The notes beneath the pieces were generated by a model, which saw only the letters and a list, made by a program, of their open reading frames with translations, did no database searches and had not been told where the DNA came from. From Areca catechu (lineage: Eukaryota; Streptophyta; Magnoliopsida; Arecales; Arecaceae): a stretch of 64,000 nucleotides of DNA. Position 1 is the stretch's first letter; the number at the start of each line of letters is the position of its first letter. The position numbers and the translations under genes are program-made. The stretch spans positions 110,397,825-110,461,824 of the forward strand of contig CM038053.1 in NCBI GenBank assembly GCA_021397845.1, written 5' to 3'. This document shows positions 24,802 through 35,984 of this stretch, in pieces.

Positions 24802-27133
24802 TGAAAGTAAACTATGCAGGTGGTTTGACAAGATCCTACACTAGGCATGCAAACATCTGCGAGAGCAGAATGGATTTTAAAATAATTTGTAAAATTCACG
24901 CAGTGGAAATCTGCTCCGCTAGGAACTAATCTAAATCTAGTTGCATTTAGGCATGCATAATCATATAAAATATTTATAAAATATTAAACAATTTAATCTA
25001 TCCATGCATGATTAAAAAATAATTTTTCATACCTTTTATTCTACCTGGAATAACTTTGGAATAAACCTGGAATCGACTGGAATAACTGGAATAAAGTTAT
25101 TTCGGTCGTCTTCTTCCTTGGAACTCTGTTTTTGGCTTGCAAAACGTCGTCGGAACACCACCTTCCGGACCTCCGTTTGCTCCCAGATTTGAGCAGCAGC
25201 AACTTGGACAAGTCTTCTTCGATTTGCCACTGATAACTACAATCAAATCTAAGCCAAAAAAATAAAATAAATTACCAAAGTCTGCTGCCAGATTTTTACA
25301 GCAGATCTGGGCAGCAGACTTTGGCCTTCGTTTCGGAGCAGCTGGGGCGATCCCGGTCCGTGTGGTTTGCTCCTAGGAGTAGAATGGTACTCCCTCTAGA
25401 GGGGAGACATGCCCGGGGCTCTTAGATCTGCCTCCAGGCACAGTGCTAGCCGCTGGAAGAGGGCTTCACGGTCACAGAATTCTGCAGCACTGGGCAGAAC
25501 TTGAGCACTTCAAACAATGGGATTTTCTCCCCTTCTAAAGCTCTAAACCTAGCCCCAAAGGTCTCTTCTTAAGCCTCTCAAAGAAGAAGGATGGGACAAG
25601 CACTCCCTTTTTTTTTCTTTCTCAAGTTTTCTCACGGTGGAAACTTCTTTCTTCGTTAAAACTTGACCAACTCCAAAACAGGGACGTTGGTGGTCTTATA
25701 AAGGCTGCTGGGAGAAGATAACGTAGAGGGCGGGAGGCCAAGAGGTGATCGGCTGCAGTTAACCCAATTAACAAGCCTTAAACCAGGATTAATAAACCAT
25801 TAATCTCAAACGGTGGAGGAAGGAGAAGAGACGCACGTGAGGACTTTTGGCATTCGTTTTGGCTTCCAACATAAGAGTTTCATTGCATTCAAATGACCGT
25901 GTAAAACGGTTGGGAGAAAAACCAAAACACCGGTCCAACCAAAAAATTGGTTCAAACCCAATTTTGGTTCAATTCCATTAAACCAAACGGTTCAATCTAA
26001 TTGAACCTGGTTCAGGGAATAAAATTGGTTCACAACCAATTGGAGGCCGAAACGAACTCCGAATAGTTCAAAACTGATTCAGAAAAATCCTGGCGTAGTG
26101 CTGGTCAACCCGAAACATTTTCCAGTTGACACAGACAAGGGCAAGATAGGGAAAAGTGTGCTCAAAAAAATACTGTGACCATAAAACTGAGATGATTTCC
26201 AATCGTAATCCATATCCATATCAGAGAGTTATCCTCTGTGGTGTGTGACCTCATAGGTTCGAACCTAAATGGTAGCACTAGAACAATTTCTAGTACCAGC
26301 ACAGGAAACCATCTAGCAATGGATCCCGGTGTCCGGATAGGTCGAAGATGCAGGAGCAAACTATCGAACCTCTGGCATATGGTTACCGTATAATTCATCC
26401 CTTTGACCTCTAATGCTCAGGACGACTGAGATTTGGCTGCCAACCCAGACTGAGTCGGTCGACTACGTGTCTCAACCTTGCAAGCCCAGTGACTCTTCAC
26501 TAGGACTACCCCAGCTGAGGATTTGCTAAATTGAGATACTGCGAGACATTCAATCCAAACTGTTTGGACAGGTCAATTCCATCTTGGTCCATCACTGCTC
26601 CACAAGTACTTGCCTGTACCTAGAAACCTTCCATCACCGGATTAAAAATCCGCGTAGTCCGGCACCAAAGCACAGGGAGTTGCTTGCAAGCTACCGTGAT
26701 GACCTCAGGTCAGAGGGACACATATACCCATATCCAATCGTGAGTATCCCTTTGGCAGAAAGGGGCTGCACGGAGTCACGTTCAATAAGATATCACATGT
26801 CCCACTTGCAGATCACATCAGTGTCACCACACTCATTTGGTTAAGAGGACAACTAAACGATGTGAACTAAAATAACCTATACTTGATATATTGCGGTCCA
26901 GTACAATATATCCTTTGGTTGTGAACAGGGTTTAAGGACCACTCGATACATCCTCTCTGTATCGAAGTCAGTGTAGTCCTAAGGACTTCATCACATGGAA
27001 AGAGTTCATTTCAGAAAAATTAAGTATGTGATGAGCTACCAAAATAATATTTTATTAATTCATAAAATGAGTACAATACTAAGCACAACCGCCTACAACC
27101 CAGGCGATTGGCTTTGGGACACTATTCCCAACA
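24802..27133 (-). repeat. LTR shared by C (5') and D (3')
   Basis: 2332 bp. The polypurine tract of D abuts its right end and the primer-binding site of C its left end, so it serves both elements. A stretch rich in AATTGGTTC and its complement (about 25930-26040) lies upstream of the promoter in element sense. Element-sense start is TGTTGGGAATAG. Confidence 0.93.
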
Positions 27134-27144
27134 ACTCCCACTTG
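27134..27144 (-). other. Polypurine tract of D
   Basis: Element sense CAAGTGGGAGT next to TGTTGGG, as in B. Confidence 0.85.
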
Positions 27145-27146
27145 TA

Positions 27147-30136
27147 CTAAAGCCAATCAGAAGAGTATCTAATATCCATTTCCCATTTACAATAGTCAAA
27201 CTCTTTTATTCCGAGGGCTTTAGTGAAGGGGTCGACCAGATTTTCTTTTCCATCGATCTTCAGAAGATTGATGTTGCCTCGTTCCACGATCTCTCGTACG
27301 AAGTGGTAGCGCCGCAAAATATGTTTGGTGCGGTGATGAGTTTTGGCTCCTTAGCTTGAGCAATGGCTCCAATGCTGTCACAGTACACCAGAACAGGACC
27401 ATCTAGGGAAGGTGCCACCCTTATCTCTCCAAGGAACTTCCGCAACCAGACAGCTTCCTTTGCCGCATCTGATGCTGCAATATATTCTGCTTCGCATACC
27501 GAGTCTGCAACAGTTGCCTGCTTAGAACTTTTCCAGCAGATCGCTCCTCCATTTAGGGTAAATACAAATCCTGACACACTCTTGCTATCATCTCTATCTG
27601 ACTGGAAACTGGAGTCAGAGTACCCCACAAGTTTCAAGTCAGGTTCTCCATAAATCAGCCATTGATCTTTAGTATTTCTTAAATACTTAAGGATGGACTT
27701 AACCACCTTCCAATGCGCCTCACCTGGGTCAGACTGGTATCTGCTCACTACTCCTAGTGAGTATGCCACGTCTGGTCTAGTACAAGTCATAGCATACATG
27801 ATAGAGCCTACTGCAGAAGCATAAGGTATTCTACTCATGCGCTCTCTTTCCTTAGGAGTTGTCGCACAATCCTTCTTCGAAAGAGTAATTCCAGAACCTA
27901 TCGGGAGATAGCCTTTCTTGGAATTTTCCATGCTGAACCGTTTCAACACAGTGTCAATGTACGTAGACTAGGACAGTCCCAAAAGCTTCTTAGATCTATC
28001 TCTATAGATTTTCATACCTAGTATGTAAGAAGCTTCACCCAAGTCCTTCATGGAGAACTGAGATGATAACCAGACCTTTATTCCTTGTAATGCTGCGACA
28101 TCATTCCCGATTAAGAGAATGTCATCAACATACAGTACTAGGAATACAATCACAGAATCATTAACCCATTTATAGATGCACGGTTCTTCTCCGTTCCTAA
28201 TGAAGCCATACGATTTGATACACCTATCAAACCGTAAGTTCCAACTTCGAGATGCTTGCTTGAGTCCATAGATGGACCTCTGTAATTTGCATACTTTTGA
28301 TTCATCTGTGGATGTGAACCCTTCAGGCTGTATCATATACACCTCTTCTTCCAGCTCCCCATTTAGGAAAGCGGTTCGGACATCCATCTGCCAGATCTCG
28401 TAATCAAAATATGCTGCCAAAGCAAGCATGATCCGAATGGACTTGAGCATTACCACAGGGGAGAAAGTCTCGTCATAATCGATACCATATCGCTGACGAT
28501 ACCCCTTGGCAACCAGACGGGCTTTATAGGTCTCTACCTTCCCATCTGCGCCCCTTTCCCTCTTGAAGATCCATTTACACCCGATGGGTTATATTCCTTC
28601 AGGCGGATCAACCAATGTCCAAACATTGTTGATTTCCATGGACTCCATTTCGGATCGCATGGCTCCAAGCCATGCCTCAGAGTCAGATCTCTGAAGAGCA
28701 TCCATATAGGTGATCGGATCCTCATTGTTCTCATCGAGCTCAATGGGATCGCCGTCCCGGACCAAGAAACCGTAGTATCTGTCCGGGTGACGCGGTATTC
28801 TACCGGATCTCCTAATGGATTCTGGGTGAGATTCAATCACAGCCGATTCTACGATGTCCTTAGAGTGTGTAGGTTCTTCTATTGGCTGAACTTCATCAAG
28901 TTCAATCTTAGAAGCTATAGTTCCTTCTCCAAGGAACTCCTTTTCCAAAAAGATAGCTCTAAGAGCAACGAACACCTTTTGTTCATTCTCCAAGTAGAAG
29001 AAATACCCTTTGGTTTCCTTAGGATAACTAATGAATAAACACCTGTCAGACTTAGGACCAAGTTTGTCTGAGTCTAAACGCTTTACGTAAGCTGGACAAC
29101 CCCAGACCCGAAGGTGTGAGATTGAGGGTTTACGCCCATTCCATATCTCATACGGAGTGGAGACAACAGACTTACTTGGAACATTATTTAATAAGTAACA
29201 GGCTGTTTGAAGCGCATATCTCCAAAAGGATAGCGGCAGAGTTGCAAAGCCCATCATGGATCGAACCATGTCCAACAAGGTTCGATTCCTCCTTTCGGAT
29301 ACACCATTCAACTGTGGTGTTCCTGGAGGAGTCCACTGAGAGAGAATTCCATTCTCCTCAAGATATGTCAAAAAAGCACCAGATAAGTATTCTCCACCTC
29401 GATCAGATCGAAGGGTTTTAATACTTTTTTCAATTTGCTTTTCTACTTCATTACGGTATCGTTTGAACATTTCAAACGATTCAGACTTATGTCTCATTAA
29501 AAAGATATAACCGAATCTTGAAAAGTCGTCTGTAAAAGTAATGAAATATTTGTATCCTTCTCTGACACTAACTGACATCGGTCCACATACATCAGCATGT
29601 ATTAGACTTAGAAGTTTGTAGCTCGTTCACCCTTTCTAGTAAAAGGTGACTTGGTCATTTTACAAAGTAAACAGGATTCACAAGTAGGCAGTGATTCAGA
29701 ATCACTGACCTCGAGAAGTCCATCTCCTCGCATCTTGTTTATCCTATTTTGGTTAATATGACCTAGCCTATAGCCAAAGATACAAATCATTGACATTATC
29801 TAACCTTGGGCGTTTGCTAGAAGTGTACATTACACTAACAGGCCTTGATAGTACATATATGCCATTATTTAATCTAGCTTTCATTATAACAGAGTTATTC
29901 AAAATAACATTGCAAAAATCTCCTTTTCTTGATAGTTCAAAACCATAATTGGCCAAAAGGCCTACAAAGATTATGCTCATAATGAAACTAGGACAATAGT
30001 GACAGTCGACTAGCTCGACAGTACAAGACTCAAAGACAAGTCGCAGGACTCCGATCGTCAGTACTGGAACACGATTTCCATTCCTGACGCTCAGAAACTG
30101 TTCTCCATCTTCAAATCTTCTGCTAACTTGAAGTCC
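27147..30136 (-). pseudogene. Element D pol: protease to RNase H, lightly broken
   Basis: Ends SDWL with stop 27147-27149. Integrase (SVSVREGYKYFITFTDD, LRSDRGGEYLS, SERRNRTLLDM) is open at 28589-29578; RT has YVDD at 28121-28132; RNase H includes TVADSVCEAEYIA. Lesions: amber at 30137, a 2-base loss near 29773 and a 1-base loss near 29615 in the pre-integrase part, TAA at 28589, TAG at 27968 and a 1-base loss near 27345. Between lesions it matches B closely. The catalytic residues of integrase, RT and RNase H remain recognisable. Confidence 0.92.
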
Positions 30137-31087
30137 CTATAACGAATTACAAACATGAATTGGACTACCAGTATCCAATACCCAGTTAGCAGTATCAACA
30201 ATTGAGTAATTACAAGGTTTTATCATATAAATACCTTGTTCAGCAGACTTCTGCTTCCTCGGCCTGTTCGGATCAAGGGATGCAATATAAAGAGGACAGT
30301 TCCTCTTCGAGTGTCCTTTCTTCTTGCAGTAGAAACACTGTGCAGAAGACTGATCAGCCTTATACTTCCTGGTCTGACTAGGGCTAGGAACATTCTGCAC
30401 CTTCTTTCCCTTCTTATTTGTTTTCTTCTTCCCTTTCTTAAAGGGACGACGACCTCTACTTCCTCCCACTAAATTCACCACCCCCTTATTCAGTTGGTGG
30501 TCTTTCTCGAAAGTCTGTAGTAACCCCAAAAGACCATGGTAGTTAACTGCAGGCTTGTTCATTCTATAATGATCGAGAAAATCAAGATAGGAGAAGGGAA
30601 GAGAATTCAGGATCGCATCCTTTCTGAGCTGCTCGTGCAAGGGGCATCCGAGTTTGCCCAACTTTTCAATCAACTCGATCATGTACAATACATGATCAGT
30701 GACTGAACCGCCATTCGGCATCTTGGAGTTGTAGATGGCACAAGACACTTTGTACCGTTCTACATCATCCGGGGAGCCGAAGGATTCCTTTAACTTTTGA
30801 AGGATTTCATCAGGTTGGGCCTCCTCGAATTTGTGACTGAACTCGTCGTTCATAGCTGCTAACATGATGCATCGGACAGTAGTCCGATCAGAGACCCACT
30901 TCAGATAAGCGCCTCTAACCGCACTCCATGCATTAGCGGGAGGGATTTCAGGTGCCGGATCCGCTATTACATAGAGGATCCGTTCATGCTCTAGAACAAT
31001 TCTCAATTTTCGATACCAACTATCGAAGTTGTGACCCTTTAACTTCTCGTTATCGAGAAGTGACCGGAGCGATAAATTGGAAGACAT
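30137..31087 (-). pseudogene. Element D gag and start of protease
   Basis: Open from MSSNLSLRSLL (31087) to the amber codon at 30137 after NWVLDTGSPIHVCNSL, 316 codons. Gag core, basic linker, intact CCHC knuckle (CFYCKKKGHSKRNC) and the catalytic DTG are all present. If translated, it would give a gag protein with a partial protease. The ending is identical to that of C. Confidence 0.92.
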
Positions 31088-32588
31088 CTGAAAAGAAAAT
31101 TAGACCATATTAGTTGATGAATTAATAACTTAACCAAAAGACTTGGACTTTAGTCTAAAGGTTTCTCCCACTAATTTTTCAGATTGGTAGCCTCTAACTC
31201 CAATCCATGAAAATACTTTTTCTCAAGTGGGTACTGAAATCCAATAGGCCTCGCATGAGCCCGACTATGGCCGGCTCACCCATACGAGCCTAAAGGTAGG
31301 TTTGTAAACCAATTGTTTCCCTAAACAATTTTTAGCATTTTATTTTGCCCCAAGAGCACCCCAATCGGCCTAGGGCCCTCCTATTGCGGGTCTCTGGTTA
31401 GGTCCAACCATTAAAATGATAAATCCAATGCTTCCAGCTAACTAAAGACCAAGCCCGACTATGGCCGGCCCACCTGGTCCCGTTAAAAAGGTTGCTCTGA
31501 ACCATCATCGATCAGATAGAAATTCCAGTCGCCGGATGTACACCCGTTCTATGGAACTGCCGATGCACACCAAGCTAGTGGACACATTTCTATCCAACTT
31601 AATGGGAGGCAAAGACACTATCAACTCCTTGACTTTGTCTTTTTAAGGACCTAATAATTTTAGAGGACTTTGTAATTGTGACAGAAGAAAAGAGACAAGG
31701 ACATGGATCATCCTCCCACTGAATCAATTAGATTCCAGGAGGGTTGAAATAAATCAACAAATGATCCATGGGCACCTATAGATCAGTCAGACTGATCAAC
31801 CTGGGTGACATGGGTTAACTCGAGTTATTGAGCTTTTTCAATCAGTTCTGGTCGACTCGACTAGCCAGGTAGGTAAGATCATGGGTGAGTATCCGTCATT
31901 AACCATCTTTCCTAGACACCAACCAAGTTGGCCAGGAAAGAGGTAGCCTCATACAGCCATGATCACAATGCCAAACCTACCTCGACACCAGTCGGTTTAC
32001 CAGACTCGATCAGACTAGCCTAAAGACTCGGGCATCCACTGAGCCACTAATTGGATCCATTTTAGATGAACGGATCAACTAATCCAACTATTAGATAGTT
32101 CTAAAGAAGGTCCTTAAACAACTTTTGTTTAATCTTCTTCTTATTATCCGGTTCAACTAAACTTAGGTCTAACCCAGTTTTGGATCCAACTAGTCAGCTA
32201 ACCCAATTAACCCAAAAATGGCTTATGCAAATTGTATTAGATTTCATAAACCTAAATAATTTTTTAATAAGCCAAACACTTAATTAAAATATTTTTTAAT
32301 TACGTCTTTATGTAAAAAATTTTACATACCAAATCATGCATCAAAAAATATTTTACAAATATTTTATAAAACATGCCTAAACCATGTTTCTGCAAATTAA
32401 AATAATTTTAATTTTTAATATTCTTTAAGGATCCTTCTGAAGAGGCCAACACAGACGATCCGTATCATGTCAAAGACACACGGTCATGGTGAAGGTCTCA
32501 ACTAGGTTCCAAAAATAAAACTTGATACATTTTAAGATTAAACAAATTTTAATCTATAAGCAAGCATACTAGATTAGATTACAAATTC
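31088..32588 (-). other. Leader of D
   Basis: 1.5 kb non-coding, nearly the same as the C leader. Hairpins at 31247-31290 and 31447-31479 and the CTTTCCT/AGGAAAG module near 31908-31941. Confidence 0.75.
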
Positions 32589-32606
32589 AACGTGGCTCTG
32601 ATACCA
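32589..32606 (-). other. Primer-binding site of D
   Basis: AACGTGGCTCTGATACCA, one mismatch to initiator tRNA-Met, shared with C. Confidence 0.92.
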
Positions 32607-32607
32607 C

Positions 32608-34939
32608 TGAAAGTAAACTATGCAGGTGGTTTGACAAGATCCTACACTAGGCATGCAAACATCTGCGAGAGCAGATTGGATTTTAAAATAATTTTTAAAA
32701 TTCACGCAGCGGAAATCTGCTCCACTAGGAACTAATCTAAATCTAGTTGCATTTAGGCATGCATAATCATATAAAATATTTATAAAATATTAAACAATTT
32801 AATCTATCCATGCATGATTAAAAAATAATTTTCCATATGTTTTATTCTACCTAGAATAACTCTGGAATAAATCTGGAATATATTGGAATAACTGGAATAA
32901 AGTTATTTCGGTCATCTTCCTCCTTGGAACTCTATTTTTGGCTTGCAAAACATCATCGGAACACCTCCTTCTGGACCTCCGTTTGCTCCCAAATTTGAGC
33001 AGCAGTAACTTGGACAAGTCTTCTTCGATTTGCCACTGATAACTACAATCAAATCTGAACCAAAAAAATAAAATAAATCACCAAATTCTGCTTCTAGATT
33101 TTTGCAGCAGAACTGGGCAGCAGACTTTGGCCTTCGTTTCGGAGCAGCTGGGGCGATCTCGGTCCGTGTGGTTTGCTCTTAGAAGTATAATGGTACTCCC
33201 TCTAGAGGGGATACATGCCCGGGGCTCTTAGATCCGCCTCCACGCACAGTGCTAGCCGCCGGAAGAGGGCTTCATGGTCACAGAATTCTGCAGCACTGGG
33301 CAGAACTTGAGCACTTCAAACAATGGGATTTTCTTCCCTTCTAAAGCTCTAAACCCAGCCCCAAAGGTCTCTCCTTAAGGCTTTCAAAGAAGAAGGATGG
33401 GACAAGCACTCCCTTTTTTTTTCTTTCTCAAGTTTTCTCACGGTGGAAACTTCTTTCTTCGTTAAAACTTGACCAACTCCAAAACAGGGACGCTGGTGGT
33501 CTTATAAAGGCTGCTGGGAGAAGATAACGTAGAGGGGGGGAGGCCAAGAGGTGATCGGCTGCAGTTAACCCAATTAACAAGCCTTAAACCATGATTAATA
33601 AACCATTAATCTCAAACGGTGGAGGGAGGAGAAGAGACGCACGTGAGGACTTTTGGCATTCGTTTTGGCTTCCAACATAAGAGTTTCATTGCATTCAAAT
33701 GACCGTGTAAAACGGTTGGGAGAAAAACCAAAACACCGGTCCAACCAAAAAATTGGTTCAAACCCAATTTTGGTTCAATTCCATTAAACCAAATGGTTCA
33801 ATCCAATTGAACCTGGTTCAGGGAATAAAATTGGTTCACAACCAATTGGAGGCCGAAAAAACTCCGAATCAGTTCAAAATTGATTCAGAAAAATCCTGGC
33901 GCAGTGCTGGTCAACCCGGAACATTTTCCGATTGACACAAACAAGGGTAAGATAGGGAAAAGTGTGCTCAAAAAAATACTGTGACCATAAAACCGAGACG
34001 ATTCCCATTCGTAATCGGTATCTGGATCAGAGAGTTATCCTCTATGACGTTTGACATCATAGGTTCGAACCTAAATGATAGCACTACAACAATTTCTAGT
34101 ACCAGCACAGGAAACCATCTAGCAATGGGTCCCGGCGTCCGGATAGGTCGAAGATGCAGGAGCAAACTATGGAACCTCTGGCATATGGTTATCGTATAAT
34201 TCATCCCTTTGACCTCTAATGCTCAGGATGACTGAGATTGGGCTGCCAACCCAGACTGAGTCGATCGACTACGTGTCTCGACCTTGCAAGTCCAGTGACT
34301 CTTCACTGGGACTATCCCGCCGAGGATTTGCTAAATTGAGATACTGCAAGACATTCAATCCAAACTGTTTGGACAGGTCAATTCCATCTTGGTCCATCAC
34401 TGCTCCACAAGTACTTGCCTGTACCCAGAAACCTTCAATCACCAGATTAAAAATCCGGGTAGTCCGGCACCAAAGCACAGGGAGTTGCTTGCAAGCTACC
34501 GTGATGACCTCAGGTCAGAGGGACACATATACCCATATCCAATCGTTAGTATCCCTTTGGCAGAAAGGGGCTGCACGGAGTCACGTTCAATAAGATATCA
34601 CATATCCCACTTGCAGATCACATCAGTATCACCACACTCATTTGGTCAAGAGGATAACCAAATGATGTGAACTACAACAACCTATACTTGATATATTACC
34701 GTCCAGTACAATATATCCTTTGGTTGTGAACAGGGTTTAAGGACCACTCGATACATCCTCTCTGTATCGAAGTCAGTATAGTCCTAAGGACTTCATCACA
34801 TGGAAAGAGTTTATTTTAGGGAAATTAAGTATGTGATGAGCTGCCAAAAATAATATTTTATTAATTCATAAAATGAGTACAATACTGAGCACAACCACCT
34901 ACAACCCAGGTGATTGGCTTTGGGACACTATTCCCAATA
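32608..34939 (-). repeat. Element D 5' LTR
   Basis: 2332 bp, matching the shared LTR with scattered differences. The outer end reads CCCAATA where the inner LTR has CCCAACA. AATTGGTTC-type repeats lie at about 33740-33850. Confidence 0.94.
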
Positions 34940-35036
34940 GTTAGGGCTAAGGAGACCCGGTCCCTATCCTATTCTTTTATCAACCCTTTCTCCTCCTTCG
35001 CTGCTGTTCCTTTTCCTGATACCATCGTCATGGTAT
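34940..35036. other. Unassigned sequence between D and E
   Basis: 97 bases, the pre-insertion site of E on its left side. Together with 43871-43935 it forms a short open frame on the - strand. No homology recognised. Confidence 0.5.
35032..35036. repeat. Target-site duplication of E (GGTAT)
   Basis: GGTAT here and at 43866-43870, directly outside both LTR ends. Confidence 0.93.
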
Positions 35037-35391
35037 TGTTAAAACAAGTGAATAGAATTTTTTTTTTCCTAAATTACCCTTTAGGATGGGAAACTATCCT
35101 ATTGGATGGAAACTATTCTATGGGATTGTAACTTTTAGTCCCACATGGAAAAATTGAAAAAAGAGAAGGCTCTTTATAAGAAAACCTTTTCTTATGCTTT
35201 TGCTTTGAGGCTCACCATAGGTGGAGAGCTTGAGGGTGCACGTGCGTGTGCGACGGGTGACAAGGGCACTTTGTATGCGCACTTTGCACTTCGCACGTAT
35301 GCATCATTGCGAGGAGCCTTTAAATTTTTTCTGATCAAACAGATCAGATGGTCGAGATTGATTGGCACCACATCAGGGTTGCAGGAAGGAG

Positions 35392-35622
35392 AGTCGACTC
35401 GATTGGTTCGAGCCGATTCGATTTTGAGGCGAGTCGACTCGGATTCACAGAATGGTAATACACGGTCTGGCCGAGTCGACCCGAGTGGTTCGAGCTGGCT
35501 TGGATCTACAGAATGGTATCATGTGGTCTCGACAAGTCGACTCGAGGGAATCGAGCCGACTCGACCAGGGTGCTCTCTGCAGCAAGGAGTCGACTCAAGT
35601 GGTTCGAGCCGACTCGAATGAT
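35392..35622. promoter_or_regulatory. GAGTCGACTC palindrome array in E LTR
   Basis: At least six units of GAGTCGACTCG or variants (GAGCCGACTCG, GAGTCGACCCG), often spaced by GGTTCGAGC. The counterpart in the 3' LTR is at 42994-43220. It lies about 290 bases upstream of the TATA box. Confidence 0.75.
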
Positions 35623-35912
35623 GAGATTTCAGAATTGTGAAACAATAGATCACACGTCCGGAGGCATAATCACGTGTTCGTTCATGGATCAACGTTTCTT
35701 ATGAGATTAGGGATGCCATCGGATCGTGAAATGATACACTGAGAAGCGCTGATCGCGTGATCTAGAGATCAAGGTACAAATCAGTGTATCATGGCATTTG
35801 ATCATGATTGAAGTAATACATTGATCGTGTAAAGGTATATCTCACTTCGAAAAGACATCGGAAACTCCCTCCGATAAAATCATAAGATTGCTTCCAAGGG
35901 GCACCTTAAGGC

Positions 35913-35920
35913 TATAAATA
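35913..35920 (+). promoter_or_regulatory. TATA box of E LTR
   Basis: TATAAATA in GGCTATAAATAGG; the 3' LTR copy is CATAAATA. Confidence 0.65.
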
Positions 35921-35984
35921 GGTCCTCATTTTTCATTCATTTCATCCATTCAATCCAGTTTTTCCTTCCTTCTCTTAGACATTT

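Larger units (their letters stand above)
19512..27133 (-). mobile_element. Element C: Ty1/copia, 3' part cut off by A
   Basis: From right to left: 5' LTR (24802-27133, shared with D), primer-binding site, leader, gag, pol up to RNase H, where element A begins. The rest of RNase H and the 3' LTR must lie to the left of the window. Internal sequence is collinear with D over about 5.28 kb with only small indels. C carries more frameshifts and stops than D. Confidence 0.9.
24802..34939 (-). mobile_element. Element D: complete Ty1/copia in tandem with C
   Basis: 10138 bp between the outer edges of two LTRs of 2332 bp each. Reading leftward: 5' LTR, primer-binding site, leader, gag, pol, polypurine tract, 3' LTR. 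The 3' LTR is at the same time the 5' LTR of C, with no other sequence between, so C and D form LTR-internal-LTR-internal. The base next to the outer end begins GTTAG (34940-34944), the candidate duplication, but the partner is outside the window. Confidence 0.93.

Noticed and set aside
26584..26844. Conserved + strand ORF in C/D LTRs (also 34389-34670) and B LTR (13730-14194)
   Set aside because: Antisense to the elements and explained by LTR homology; frames are not consistently kept between copies.
35145..35621. 158-codon ORF in the E LTR
   Set aside because: It translates the GTCGAC array (repeated VDS/RVD motifs) and is not kept in the 3' LTR.
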